The notes below the pieces were generated by a model. That model ran no database searches. It saw only the letters and a list, made by a program, of their open reading frames with translations, and was not told where the DNA came from. The translations under genes were made by a program, and so were the position numbers. This document shows positions 9,440 to 22,400 of a stretch of DNA of 64,000 bases, piece after piece. The first letter of the stretch is position 1. Each line of letters begins with the position of its first letter. Source of the DNA: Blepharisma stoltei. Its lineage: Eukaryota > Ciliophora > Heterotrichea > Heterotrichida > Blepharismidae. The DNA lies in assembly GCA_914767885.1 (NCBI GenBank), contig CAJZBQ010000022.1, positions 62,001 through 126,000 of the forward strand. The letters run 5' to 3'.

Positions 9440-12400
9440 CTATACAAAGCTTTCTTGAGGAATTATAAATTCCTTGGTAAGTATTGACTTCTTATTGAAC
9501 AGGGCTAGCCTTAAGTCTTCATTATAAAGAAACTCTAAAGGAAACTGCACAAGGAATCCTTTAAACAAATGCCTTTTAGATGAATATTGGCTTAAATCGC
9601 TTTTTTCTTGCAGTGTCCGAATTTGAGCAAAAGATTTTATATTGTCGTCAGGGTAGCAGCCAAATATTTCTCTATATAAAATTGTATTGGTTTCAGCTGT
9701 CATCTGCCAATTAGATGTAAATTCTTCTGACAGCGGGTCTCTTACCAGCCTATCTTCAGTCGCTCCCATGATCTCTTTGAAGATATTCATCCTCAGCTCA
9801 TGGGCAAATCTTGACACTCTTCTAGTTTCCCCCGCTAAGACTGTCATAACTTTTTCAGTATCATTAATTACCATTGCAATTTCTGAGTCCCTGACTCCTA
9901 ATTGGCTTCTATCATTAATATTGGCACTTCCCATAATGACTACATCGTCATCTACAATCATCAATTTGCTATGTACATATACAATTTCTGTTACTGGGGT
10001 ATTTCCCAGCATTCCATGGTTTCTCAGACCATAAAACTGTATATGGGATTTTCCCATGGATGGCGCTATTTCGGCCTTGATTTTCCCACTGGGAAAATTT
10101 TTTGGTTTGACCAAACCATATGGTACTGGTCGAACCAAAAAAAATTTTCTATGGGAAAATCAAGGCCAAAACAGCGCCATCCACAGGAAATTGCAATATA
10201 TTCTAAAGGATTTTTTATACTGTCTTCTTTTAACAGCTGCTCATATATAGAATCACTGTTTCTGCTTATTGTTTGGTATTCCCAATATAGCTGCAGTCTT
10301 AATACAGAGCTCCCTGCATCTTCTACACCTCCTTCAAATCCTGGGAGAAGTGGACAGACCACAATTACTTTGAATTTTTCTTTACGTGAAGCTGCTACTT
10401 TAATTCTGTCTACAAGAGCTTGAGCTATTTGGTTTTTTACAGGTGAGCCTGCAGTACTAGAAATAAAGAATTGGTTTTCTATATAAATAAAATGGTCAGC
10501 TTGGTTAATCAAGCTTAAATAAGCCATATGAATAGAGTGCTCAGGGTCTTCTAAGCCATATGACCATAGCCCTGCACTTCTGACTATTTGGCATTCACAG
10601 GTCCCTAAATTGTCTAAATCCACATGGCTAGGTGTCAGCATTCTTTTGAATTTCCCTGCTTCGCCTTCTCCTTGGATTTCTTTTTGCTGTGTGAATTCAT
10701 CTTCAAATTCCAATTTTTCTCTTAATTCTTTGTCTTGTAAAGCTTTTCAGGCTTCTGCTGTTTTTTGTCTAAATGGTGATAATAAAGCTTCATCAATTTC
10801 TTTAGGCAAAAGATTTTCTACAAGTTTTTGAATTAAAGGGTTTTGTGAAGCTTTCGTAAGGACTTCTGCGTTATATATCATATCTTCAGGCTGCAAAGAC
10901 ATTTTCTTATCAAGTGCTTTTACATCGATTCTTGAAATCTGGGTCAGAGATGATGTCCTAGGGGCTACCTCTATCCCTGTAAATTCTCTTTTAAGTCATG
11001 CTTCTGATGTCACACTTCTTGGGAGCATTTTTGGTGGCTCCATACTTTTTCTCGCCTGTGGAATCTGCAAAAACTGACTTGTCTTAGTTTCTTTTGTTTC
11101 TTCTGCAGGTGTTACCATTAAAAGTGGCTTTTTTAGTTCTCTTTTTTTTGTAGCCTCCTCATGTTTAATTTCTTCGATTTTCACTTCATCTAGTTTGACT
11201 TCTTGGCTCAGTCTTATTGACTCTATGCTCAAACTTGACATTTCAGGGTCCGCTGCCTCTTCCCTTCTGGCATTTGGCTCTAAAAGCTCTTTATTTTTGG
11301 TATAAATTCCTGTAATATCAGTCATCACGTGATTTCACAAATCAATAAAATGCAAAGCTACGTCACCAGCGACAGTTCCGACCACTTTTAAGGCTACATC
11401 ATGCCAAGGCATTCTGGGGATTTCTTTTCGGTCTATGGTATCCCGTTCCCAATTGGCGACGTCTGTGAAATCAGCGACCCTGACGTTAGAATAGTCAATC
11501 CCGTTCCAATAATAAGGCTCTATATTGTCAGTTAATAAATGCTTATGGTTGTCCATTCTGCCGTAACATAGGTCAAGGCCACCTATAAAAGCAATTTCTT
11601 GGTCAATACAAATGATTTTTTCATGATGAGACCATAAGAAAACACCTCCGACTACAGATCGGTGAGGGTGTCTGACAACTTTTATGTTAGGATTTCGCTG
11701 GGTTAAGGTTTGTTGGGTATGCAAAGAATTTAAGGTCAAAGCCATTGAAAATTCTTTGTAGACGTGGACAAAGACGGAAACCCCACGGTCTGCAAGAGTC
11801 CCAAGGACATCTACAAGTTTGGTCTTGGAGTGGATATTAGAAGGTCTTTTTAAGTAAAGTTCAGGAGAAAGCTGGGCTTAAAAATGTGCAAATTGATGGA
11901 ATTTTTTTTACCTATTAGTTTTTTTTTATAAAAAAAATATATGTATTTTTCAGATCTACTCAGAAAGCCACCAATCAGTAATAAAAACTTCACGCTTGGC
12001 AAGCTTCAAGTTGTGGTAAACTTCGTTAAAGTAGCCTTCCCCATCTACATATCAGGCAGCCCTATTGTGGTTCCTTATAGGGAAACTAGAATCGAAGCGT
12101 TTTACACCGATATTTCAATCAGAGCTTTCTAACGCAGCCGTAATAGCTTCTACTCATTCGTCTCTTTTATGGACAGTTCCACATCTAAATATAAAATTCC
12201 TTCTTGACGTCAGAATTCTGATCCCATCGTCATAGTCCGCATCTTGCTTTCCCCATTTAATCACAAAATTGTCTTTAAACATAAGCGCCTCATGCAAATT
12301 TCTGCTGGAATGGTCCGTCAAATATGCCAAATTGTCTTTTCTCAATACAACCCACCGCTTTTGAAACCTTTTAAAGTGTTTTGCAAAATTGCAACATTTT

Positions 12401-13342
12401 CGCTCATTCCCATATCTCCCTCCTGTGCGTTTCTGTACATAGCCTTCTTTAAGCTTTGTATCGCCATCAAAAGAAAGCTCAGAAACCTCCAAAAAGGCTT
12501 TAAAATGAGGGTTAGAGCCATGCTCCTCAGCTAAAAACTGCAAAAAACCTTCAAGGAAAGAAAGACGGTCATCAAGAGAAAGGTCATATAATTTGGATTT
12601 TGAAGGAATTTTGTGTGGGGTGCTAGAAATTATATGATGTATGGTGGAATAAGTTATATAAAAAAATAAGGAAAATAGAGGGATTTATAATAGAGGGTTT
12701 TGGATAAGGGATAATGATTTTTGGAGCTTTATGAAGTCTTTGTACGTCTTTTGGATAGTCCACTCATAGTGGAAAGTATTGTGAAAGGAAATATCGAATG
12801 TGTAGAGAAATTGTTGACGTCACTTATCACATTCGAGAGGCTTAGCGCAATTTTTGGTTATTAATGGTTTATAAGATAAAATGGCGAACCAAACAACCTT
12901 TTAATACCTCTAGCTTGGGTAGCATAGGGACCTTGTGGGCTTGGAGTTGGAAAGAGATCTCTCAGAACACCAGTGAAGTTATCCTGGCCAATCTGGAACG
13001 ATTTCCAGTGCAGTAGCAGGTGTTACACCTGGGCTATTAGTTTCCATCTTGGCAGAAAGAAGACAAGAAAGATTTTTTTGAAGTCGAGCCCCGTTGGTGT
13101 GCTGTATGGTGGTGATACAGGACCTCTAAACTCACGGATAGCGAGCACAAGCCCTAGTCTGTGAGGAGCAACACAGTGAGATGCCGTGCTCAGATTGGCA
13201 AACAAGCGGTAGAGAGTTATGAGGTGGATATGGTCCACTCGAAAGGCCTACACTGAGCATTTCTTATCATCTTAGCTATGTTTAAGGTTATTACTGGTTT
13301 AAATGGCAAAAGCGGAGTGCTTGATCTGCCTTTGGTTTCCAT
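9440..13342 (-). CDS. Phospholipase D with PX and PH domains, interrupted
   Basis: PLD1/2-type enzyme hydrolysing phosphatidylcholine to phosphatidic acid. On the minus strand, ATG at 13340-13342 begins [19 protein letters not shown], followed by a PX domain ([20 protein letters not shown]), a PH domain ([32 protein letters not shown]), FITDWWLS, the first HKD block ([22 protein letters not shown]), [20 protein letters not shown], and the second HKD block ([25 protein letters not shown]). Interruptions: a retroposon (12872-13285), IESs at 12633-12692 and 10044-10198, and an unusual gap near 11866-11967. A Ser/Glu/Lys-rich linker lies between the HKD halves. Conserved Trps read as TGA include HFIDL-W-N. 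Both catalytic motifs are intact. Confidence 0.9.
10044..10198 (-). other. Palindromic TA-bounded IES (155 bp) in PLD
   Basis: Flanked by TATA on both sides. The interior is an inverted repeat (GGATGGCGCTATTTCGGCC and its complement) of the same family as the ORP element at 7264. Removing 155 bp (2 mod 3) joins NPLEY to [10 protein letters not shown] and restores the second HKD domain. Confidence 0.82.
11866..11961 (-). other. Gene interruption bounded by CTTTCT repeats rather than TA
   Basis: The PLD motif [13 protein letters not shown] is split: DWWLSE-TAG on one side, [10 protein letters not shown] on the other. No pair of TAs gives an open frame. The only clean join uses the direct repeat CTTTCT (plus-strand AGAAAG at 11866-11871 and 11962-11967), removing 96 bp. 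Confidence 0.5.
12633..12692 (-). other. TA-bounded IES (60 bp) in PLD
   Basis: AT-rich insertion with stops between QNPL and [17 protein letters not shown], at the end of the PX domain. TA at 12631-12632 and 12691-12692. Excision keeps frame. Confidence 0.65.
12872..13285 (+). mobile_element. Retroposon inside the PLD N-terminal coding region
   Basis: Flanked by 16-bp target-site duplications, GGTTATTAATGGTTTA (12856-12871) and a one-mismatch copy (13286-13301). The 5' end reads TAAGATAAAATGGCG, as in other copies here. The body is more GC-rich than the host gene. Excising it joins PFKPVIT to [12 protein letters not shown] of PLD. Confidence 0.75.
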
Positions 13343-13356
13343 TTAGATTTGTCTTA

Positions 13357-13658
13357 CTCCCCCTTTCGTAAGTGAAAAAAAATTGCAAAATTGCTATAAA
13401 AAATTTTTTATATTAAAAAATTGTTTTTAGCTCACGGAGGCTAGGTTTTTACTCAAAAAATAGGAAAAAGTTTTTTATACATAGTGATAATTATTATAAT
13501 GAAACCTCTAACTCTTTCTGTTTAAACAGCTTGCATTTTAAAATATAAATTTTACAAATTAAATTAATTTTTACGAATTGGAATTTTTTAAAAATTTATT
13601 GAGAAGTTTCAATCATTTTCAGTTAGCGAACAAAATTTTTTCACTCACGGAGAGGAGT
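13357..13658 (+). mobile_element. Decayed CTCCGTGAG-family MITE
   Basis: TA at 13355-13356 and 13659-13660. Degenerate left end (CTCCCCCTTTCGTAAGTG), family core (TGATAATTATTATAATGAAACC, GCTTGCATTTTAAAATATAAATTTTACAAATT) and right hairpin remnant ending GGAGAGGAGTTA. It lies just upstream of the PLD start codon. Confidence 0.75.
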
Positions 13659-13907
13659 TAATATCTCGCCAAAATTATGCATAATCTTAATGTCTAAAAT
13701 AATTAAATTAAAATTATATACAATAAGCATAACTTAAATTTGTTTTGAAGCTAATTATTACGATCATACATTAAATTAAAGGAAAAATTTTCTATTTTTT
13801 TGATAATTTGCATCAAAAAAATAAAAATTCATTAAATCCCTATGCTTTATCAATAATTTTCAATTTTTTGCAAAAAAATCCTTTTCTTCTCTACGAATTT
13901 TATAAAA

Positions 13908-15320
13908 ATGGGAATTTCTGCACACACAAAAACATTGAAAATTTTAGACGCTCTCTACGCCGTTGTAATTTTAGTCTTATCAGGCATCGCCTACACTAGC
14001 ATCTGCTTCCCAGAAAACCACATAAACGGTATTTTTTACACAGAAGTAATCGATAATTGGAAAATGCTCAGCATTTATGATATAGTCACAGTTAATAGTT
14101 CACAGTCTTGTCCGTTTGGATATGACGAAATTAACCGTGTAGCTCAGTGGCCTGGCACAAATGAAGGGTGCTATTGTTCTTATAATGGAGATGTTATAGA
14201 TTCGCCATGCACTTCAAGCCAAACTAAGCAAGGATGTACAGCAGTATCAAGCACTGCACCTTTTAATATGAGGGTCTGGAGGGGAAGAGTGCTATGTGTA
14301 TGAAGAGGAGGGACTTCAGCGTACTGGGCGCCTGTGGCTGGTAATGAGAGCTGCCCTTCGTTAACTGACATATATGATCATGAAGTTGAATTTATAAAAT
14401 GCGCCACAGGAGAATTTCAGCTTTGCCAAGAATCTAGTTTAGGATGTCCTATAAACAAAGTTTTACTACAAAATTCAAGTGATCCTCGACCTGATGGCTA
14501 CTCAAATTCTTTATATTTTGGTGATGATTTAGTTCTCTATTATGGAATAGGGGATGAAGATTCTACTGATTTGCCTATTATAGATATAGCAATAACACAA
14601 GGAAACCCTTGTTTTGAAAGCGAAAGCGGAGACTCTAAGTCTTATTACCCACTTCTCAAAGAAACCCCAGAAGAATGCACCATTACTGACGATAGGTTTG
14701 TTACAATTGATTCTTTATCTGAAGAAAGCTATTATCAAGACAACGACAACCAAGATATTTTAAGCTTACCTGAGTTTACCTTAGAAGAAAACTCCTTATA
14801 TTATTTATCATACCGACGGTCCATTCTCTGAAAAAAGGTCTGCCAAACCCGTTATTTTACCAGAGAAAAACTGCACAGATATGATGACCCTCTACACGAA
14901 GTCTATGGTCTCCAGCTCGCGTTACTTATAGTTGATAGTATTTTTGCCTTTTATTTTATAATAGTAGGCCCATTATTATACTGGTGATGTTATAGGCGGT
15001 CTGAAGAAGACTTGACAGAATTTGACAAGCCTTTGCTTACTCTGACGATTCTGGAAGTTTTTTGTAAAATTTTAGTGATACCGTTTTTGCTATGTGCTTG
15101 TGTAGTTTGTGGGTATTATAGAAATTGGTATAGAGATTTAGACTATAGAGTATGCAGTGACCCATTGACTGCAGCTGGGCTGAAATTTGTGGATTATGTG
15201 CTTACTGATCCTTATAGGCTGAATTGGGCTCATTTTGGGGTAACATTATTTATGCTGCTGCTACAAATCATAGTGTGGATTATGCTGTTTGTGAAAAGGA
15301 CAAAGGATAATTTTGGATAA
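13908..15320 (+). CDS. Cys-rich membrane protein, ciliate-type, unknown
   Basis: 470-residue frame with TGA as Trp at three sites (LCV-W-RGG, SIL-W-KK, LLYW-W-C). An N-terminal hydrophobic segment (about residues 14-35) works as signal anchor. Residues 36-330 form a Cys-rich, Asn/Ser-rich extracytoplasmic region (CPFGYDE, GCYCSYNG, QGCTAVSS). At least three membrane helices follow: ALLIVDSIFAFYFIIVGPLLY, LLTLTILEVFCKILVIPFLLC and VTLFMLLLQIIVWIMLFV, with a short basic tail. No catalytic motif is recognised. No IES or intron is apparent. The start is ATG MGISAHTKT; a short AT-rich leader precedes it. Confidence 0.7.
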
Positions 15321-15349
15321 TAATAAATCTTCATAATTATTTTAAATAG

Positions 15350-16471
15350 ATGGGTAAGTGTGTTTCAAAAGACAAAAGTGAAAGCAAAGCTAGCTGTTTT
15401 GGGAAGAAAAAAAAGAAAAGAGAGGACGAAATCATTTTGACGTCAATTCAGACTGAAGGACCAAGAAACCAAGTTTTTGTGTATCCCAGAACCACTTTGA
15501 TGAGAAAAAACGTTGAAAATTTAGAAACTCAAGAAGACCAGTCTTCGCTGCAAAAATCTATTCTGGACCCTTTGATTACTCCACAGCTAAGCGATTCAGA
15601 ATCGAAACAACAAGAAATTAGAGCCAAAAGGCATCATCACCATAGATCAATTACAAAAATTTCTCTAGATTTCGATCAAATTTCCCAATTGCAAACTGAG
15701 CAAAGTATGCTTCTAAGGATAAGCAAAAGTCTTCATGAGCTTGCCAGGGCTTATCACAGAGAAGAAAACTATTTTCCAAGCCTAGAACTTCTCCACTTAT
15801 CAGGGGAAATTTATATGCATCTTGGGATGTATGATAAATATAACATAACAGTCTCCGATCTTATATTGGCTACTATAATGGAATTCAGCCCAGCGCTAAA
15901 TCATCAAATCCCAGTAGTTGTTGACCCAATGGACGAGAGGACTACTATTATAGTAAATTATTGGAATTTTGCAACACATAAAGAAATGACTGTTTCACAA
16001 GAAATTTTGAAGAAATATTCTATTGGAAATATCGCGAATTTATTAGAGGCTGCTAAAAAATACGATAATTCGAGGATTGAGTATAAAAACCTGCCTGACT
16101 CACTGATAGAAATTGCCCATATGTTTAGGATATGGCTAGGGTCGCCATGTGACGCTTTAAATTTCTATGAAGAAGCTTTAATTTTAGACCCAGAAAATTC
16201 CAAAATTCATCTATATTTAGGTTTGACTTATAAAGCCTTAGGAAATATAGAAAAAACTATCAATCACTATATAAATGGTATCAACATAAACCCAGACTCC
16301 AGCGACTGCTATTTCAACCTAGGGAACATTTACTGTGAAGAGCTCCACGACTATGAAGAAGCTGAAAAATGCTACATTGAAGCATTAAATGCTTTAAAAC
16401 GCACCAAAGACAGCTTGGTCACCGCTGATAAAATTAATGACATGCTAAAAAAAATACATATTTTAATATAA
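15350..16471 (+). CDS. N-acylated TPR protein
   Basis: 373 residues, one uninterrupted frame. The N-terminus MGKCVSKDKSESKASCFGKKKKK has Gly2 for myristoylation and Cys4 for palmitoylation plus a polybasic stretch, predicting membrane attachment. A His-rich patch (KRHHHHRS) precedes an alpha-helical region. The C-terminal half contains tetratricopeptide-like repeats, clearest in ALNFYEEALILDPENSKIHL and the next repeat YFNLGNIYCEELHDYEEAEK. It is probably a scaffold at a membrane. It begins 29 bp after the preceding gene, and its 3' end is 15 bp from the convergent separase stop. Confidence 0.72.
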   Translation: MGKCVSKDKSESKASCFGKKKKKREDEIILTSIQTEGPRNQVFVYPRTTLMRKNVENLETQEDQSSLQKSILDPLITPQLSDSESKQQEIRAKRHHHHRSITKISLDFDQISQLQTEQSMLLRISKSLHELARAYHREENYFPSLELLHLSGEIYMHLGMYDKYNITVSDLILATIMEFSPALNHQIPVVVDPMDERTTIIVNYWNFATHKEMTVSQEILKKYSIGNIANLLEAAKKYDNSRIEYKNLPDSLIEIAHMFRIWLGSPCDALNFYEEALILDPENSKIHLYLGLTYKALGNIEKTINHYINGININPDSSDCYFNLGNIYCEELHDYEEAEKCYIEALNALKRTKDSLVTADKINDMLKKIHILI

Positions 16472-16486
16472 ATTTGTAACACATAA

Positions 16487-19400
16487 TTAAAGACTTAAAG
16501 ATAGCGGAATTCCATAGTAAACTGGGGCAGCTCCTATTAGATAAGGAAGTTTGCAAGCTTTTCTTGCCTTAGATAAGGCATCTCCAAAGGGTTCTAAATT
16601 AGAAATTCTTTTAATAAATTCCAATGCAAAACGGTCAATATCTCTGTCAGTCACGTCCCATAGGTTTGCTATTATTGCTGGGCAGCCTCCTAATAAATAC
16701 TGCAAAACTATCCCTTGAGGCTCAAATTGGCCACATGGTTTAAAAAGCCCACTGGAGCATCCCATAAGTAAACTGGCAGCTTTTACGTTTAGGTCTTTAA
16801 TTTTGTCACCTTTTATATATTGTTCACCAGAGCTGTGTCCACAGTAGATTAGCAGGTCTTTATCTTGCAGGGCTGAGGAGAATTCTGACTCAGTCGGAGT
16901 TTTATCGATAATGCCTTGTCAGTTTTCGTGGTCTAAAAAAAATTTTTCAAAGGTTTGTTGGGTATGTTCAAGGTCACTTGAAGGGTTTAAAATATAGAAA
17001 GTATTAGAAACCGATAGGAGTTTAGGCTTTAGGCGGTTTAGAAGGAATGAAAAACAAGGGAGGCGGGTCACTATTTGTGATCGAAGGATTTTTAAAGACT
17101 CTCAAGGCAAATGTATTAGATTTCCGTCAAGGATCAAAATGGTAGGACCACGAGAAATCGGCTTGTTTTGGCAGCATTTTTTGATGCTCCGTAATTTTTT
17201 GAAAAATTCTTCTGGGAGCTTTGTGTGGTTTATTAATGATAAAGCGTATTTAATCTCTTCTATTGATAAAAACTCTGATATTCCTGCGTTTAATAAGGAA
17301 TAAATATAAGCTGGCTCCCATTTTTGGCCACAATTTTCACAATTTTTGTTAAAAATTAGCTCCTTTGAAGCTTGGTCTACCAATATATGTATATCTTCAT
17401 CTAGAATTTTGCCTAAAAATAGCGAGGAAAATTGTGCTAAAAATTTGTACTGCAAATCGTCAAGCCAATTTTCAAGTTTTTCATTTATACTATTTAAGCC
17501 AAAACCCACCTAGCACACTATTTTTAAAAAAATTTTCTTAAATTGTTATAAAAAACCATAATTTTTCTCTTTTTTGCCACCAGCTTGATTTGCTTCTTTT
17601 GCTTGACTGCTGAGATCCAGAAGTCGTGTTTGCACTCAATCTCATAATATTAGCGAATTCTTCAAGGATCTGAAACAGCCCTACTGTATGGCTGCATTCA
17701 CAAGCCCCGCCTACCACTACACAAAATGGTTCCCATCCTTTTATATATTTCATGAGATGTATCCCATCATTATAAGTTCCTCTACCATTAGAAAGTGCTA
17801 TTACATTTCAAGACTCAGGGATCAATGCTAAAGCTCGTTCTAAATCAATTTCATTATTGATAGGAAATGCAGCCCTATTAAGATTTTCTAATTGAGTATT
17901 ATAAGAAACACCTATAGATTTTATGATGTGAAAAGCTTTTTTTCAGTTAGAAATCCCCATTTCTTTTGCTAAAATATAATTCCCATGTCTCTGTACAGTA
18001 GGGTTACTGGTATGAGGCAGTAAAACTACCTGTTTTGCGATATTCATAGCTATATCTTTTTCTCCTTTTCTCAGCAATGCATCTGATAGTATAAGCAAAC
18101 AATTTGCGAGCTCTTCTGCTAATAATGGTGAAATATAAAAGTTTTTGCAGCATTTTTTTTGAATTGTAAAAGCTTGGATAAAATTTTCACAGCAGCCGAG
18201 TTCTATTATAGCTCTATTTAAAATTTCAATACAATCTTTTCCAGGCCTTTGTTTTGCTATCAACGCCCCTTGTTTTTTAAACGTCAATGACTTCAGAACT
18301 TTAAAGCTCGTCCCTTGATTCTGTGGCCTCAGCAGTGATCTTGCCAACTTATAATAATTTTGTTCCGCAATTGGAAATTCTATATTTTCATAATATTCTG
18401 CCACCTGCAAAATATCCCCTAATACAAGTAATCCAAAACACAACACCGACCTATTTATATATTTTGTAAGACATTCTACATCTTGAGGCGACAATGCAAA
18501 CGAGTCATATCTCTGCACAGTATCAATAGAATCTGAGTCAGAAAACCCTATTAATGGCTCAAAAAGCAATGGGAATATTTTTTGTATTAATTCCACAGGA
18601 TGCAGACTATGGAGTTTTTCCTCTTTAATGTTTTCTTGAGTTATCCGAGAATCGGTCAAAGAAATCCTTTGAAGATTTGTATGTTTTGACCTAAACTGCA
18701 GATAAAGGGATGGGATTCCTAAAGTAAGGCTTAATCGGATCCCCTGAAGTAAATATAGCGTTGAGTTGTGAATTTGTGATTTTACTTGAAAAAGGTCAGA
18801 AATATGGTCTAAAAGCAAACTTGAGAGATTTTGCATTGACCATGATGAATAAGGGAATACAAGAAATCTGAAGCGGGAAGAAGAGTCATTGGAATCTTTA
18901 TAGTAAGTGTTCTCAGATATAGAGCTCATTAAGGATAAATTTTGGATTGAACTGCTGTGGATGTCAGATATTAGCGCTCTTGCGTCTTTACAAAGCTGCA
19001 AACTTTCGTTTTGTTGGTTATTTAAAATCTCGATTTTTGATTTTATATACAAAATATATGATTTTAATATCAATGATCTCTTGGAGTTATGGGAATAAGG
19101 GATTTTTCCTAAAATTTCTTTACAGAGGTTTTCACTATCAAAAAGCTTTCCTTGTAAAAATGAAATTTCGCTTCGGAATGCCAAGATCCATAATTCAGCA
19201 TAAAAAATGTCAGTACTTTGTCGGTCGTCGAGGAGTGGGGTGTATAAAGAAAATTCTTGGGAGGATTTTATAGCGAGCTCAGTGAGGCCTTCTTTTCAGA
19301 GAGTAATGGATTTTCGTAAGGATAAGCAGGCAAGCTTAGTTTCGAGCTCAGGGCTTGGAGGTAATTTTGAGATGCAGATTTGGGCTAAGCTTAAAAATTG

Positions 19401-22400
19401 AATTTCCAGACGGTGAATTCTTATTAGGCTTAATATTTCAACTCCCATCATTAGTGTCCTTAAATATTCTACGATTTCTGCATCAGAAACCTGGGCTTTC
19501 CCACTGGTTTCTCAGTCAATGCCATCATAATTAATTTTATACCCCATATGTCTTGCGATAGACTCTGCTGTTTTTTCAAATTTTGTTATAGCTTCTGCAT
19601 AATTTATATCCTTATCCTACTAAATTTCTCCCAAATTCTATATAAAATCCTAAAAAAATAATTTATTTATTTATGATAGAATAAGATTTTTCCTTGAAAT
19701 TCACTCTTCATTTTCATTAAATTCTTTAGCTTGCTCTAATAAAAGTATAGCATTTCACATATAAGATTGAGGGGTTTTTATATTTTCTATTAATTTTATC
19801 ATTCTTTCTTGCAATGTCCCTGAAATTGAGGAAATACTGGTTAATAGTCATTCATTTGTAAAACCTTTTTCACAAGTCGAAAGAATTTCTATATATTTTA
19901 ATAAGGTAGAAGCATATTGAGAAGAGTTTACTGGGTATACTTCAGTTATCCCTTATATAATTAGGTTGTTTTTATGTGATTTTAAGCAAATTATTTAAAA
20001 AATTAATAAAATGGTATAATAAAATTTTGACAATGTTTTGTATCATTTCAGAAATATAGCTTGAAAGAGACTCCTGGCTTAATTTTGCAGACTCCAGCAG
20101 TCTTTTATGATAATCAGTGATCTCTCTATCTAAAATTTCTCCTTTAAAAGCTATACAGATATTCAATTTTTCGCCCAAAATATCTTCTCTATTCACTAAT
20201 TGGCTAGCCTGATGCCCATTTTGTATATAAGTTTCTATATATGATAAATGCACCCTAATATACCCATCAATAATTTTCAATAAATTCCCTGATTTTATAT
20301 CATGAATTCCTCTGATTTCTGCCTGCTTCATAATAAATCCAGTAATTGCTTTTTTTATATGTGTGTAATAATTATTTGCCTCAATTGCATATTTTACACA
20401 GAGCTCAAAAATCGCTATATGAGTGGTGGTTACCTCGCAGTTTGAAATCTGCATATGTTCTAATAGCATTATGAGAATTTTAAACGCCAGTTCTTTTTCA
20501 CCAGTATGGATAAGGGCTAATGAGATGTTGTAGGTGCTATTAAGGTACTTAGGGTCTGGCTTTAAAAGGAGCTGGTTTATATAGGATAACGCGGAATTTG
20601 AAAAAATAATGTCTCGGCTTGCCATATAGGTGAGGAAAAAGTGAAGGGCCATGATATAGTTATAAAGCTCCCAGTCACATTTAGTGTCAATTGATATAGG
20701 AAAATAGGCTGATTTTAGCTAAAAATTATTTAATAAAAAATAAATTGTAGTATTTTAATATAATAAAGATTAATTTATTTTCAAATTGAATCAACATTGG
20801 GTAGTATTTAAGCAAGTCCAAAAGTAATTTTACAGTGCCATATGGCAATTGCATCCCTTGCTTTATATTTGATGGAGCATGCAAGTTTCCGGCTATTTTA
20901 AGCCAACATTCTAATTGTGCTTGGACTTTTGGGGTGATTTCTTTTATTTCTTGGATTTCTGACTGTGTAAGTGTAGTAGGTCCTGACAGTTTTTCATCAA
21001 ATAGCAAATTTATCCAATAAACTGCATTTTCTAAGTCTCTTATCAAGCTAATTTTTCCTAAATAGCTGCATTTAGCGATTTCTAATGAATATTTCACATT
21101 ATACAGCAGTGTCGGAATATTTTCTAATTGGTCGATAATTAAATTATTAAGTGAGGATTTAGCTGCATCATATAAATCTTGCTTTTGGTATAAAAAACTC
21201 TGAAGTTCTATACCATTTTACCCTATTTTTATAATAAAATAGACTAGAAAACTACCATTAGCTTATATTTACTATAATTAAATATATCATATTTCTTATA
21301 TTTTTGTCCTCAAGCATGCTTAAGTTATGGGTAGTCACCACTTCTAAGCTAGAATCTATTGCATTTATGCAGGATTCATAAAGAACAGATGAGCTTGCAG
21401 AGGAAGCAACTTTATAAGTGCTTTGAATAGAGCTATATGCAAAGGCAAAATAATCAGTCGATATAAATGGTCTTGTTTTTTCTAAATAAATCAAAGCTTG
21501 AAGCCTGATTTCTAACGCCTGCTTATGAAGTTGTATATTTCCGCCTGACAAGTTGTCTAACTCCCCCCCCCCCCTCCGTGAGCGAACAAAAAAATTTTGT
21601 TCACTCACGGAGGGGGTTAATTTTTTTTTTTTAAAAAAAATTTATATATAAATTTTATAAAAAAATATTTTTTTCGAAATTTAAAAAAATCCTAATTGCA
21701 AAAATTTGGGAAGCAAATATTAATTTAATTTGCAAAATTTATGTTTTAAAACGCAATTTGTTTTAAAATTAAACAGAATTAGCTCTAGATTTCATTATAC
21801 TAATTATCACTTATATATCAAAATTTTTTTCCATTAAAATTTTTTCTATTAAAAAAATTTTTGTTCGCTCACGGAGGGTGGGTTTTTGGTCAAAAAATGG
21901 TGATTTTTTCTAATGGTTTTGTTCGCTCACGGAGGGGGGGGGGAGTAAGCATTTTCCTGTTTTAAATAGAATTTTGAACGAGCTTTGGTAAATTCTATTA
22001 AGATTCTGATGGTCAGCTTGTGTGAGCCCGTTTTTCAGGCTAATTAAAATATTTTTGCATTTTTCTGCTATAATTTCATAAATTTCTTCCAGCTTATCCA
22101 CAGATTTCTCAGGCAGCTGCAGCATGCTATGGCACTTTAATATCAAAATATTCACCATCAAGAAATTTGTTTCCTTTTTCTTATAATTTTCTTCCAGCTC
22201 TTTTATGACCCCTTTACTAATTTCTGAACATTTTTCATGTTTTTCATTATCACTCAGTCTCAAAATATAAGCGTATCATAGCTGATAATACTCAGAATTA
22301 TCATCAAAAATATGAGAATGGATCCTAGAAATCAGCTTTAAGCCCATTTCCATGACTGCCAAAATACAGTCACAATTGTCCTTAGACTGCTTTTTCTGAA

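Noticed and set aside
771-13342. Sequencing errors as the explanation for broken genes
   Set aside because: Breaks coincide with TA-bounded, often family-repetitive insertions whose removal restores conserved motifs, and paralogous empty sites exist; random error would not do this.
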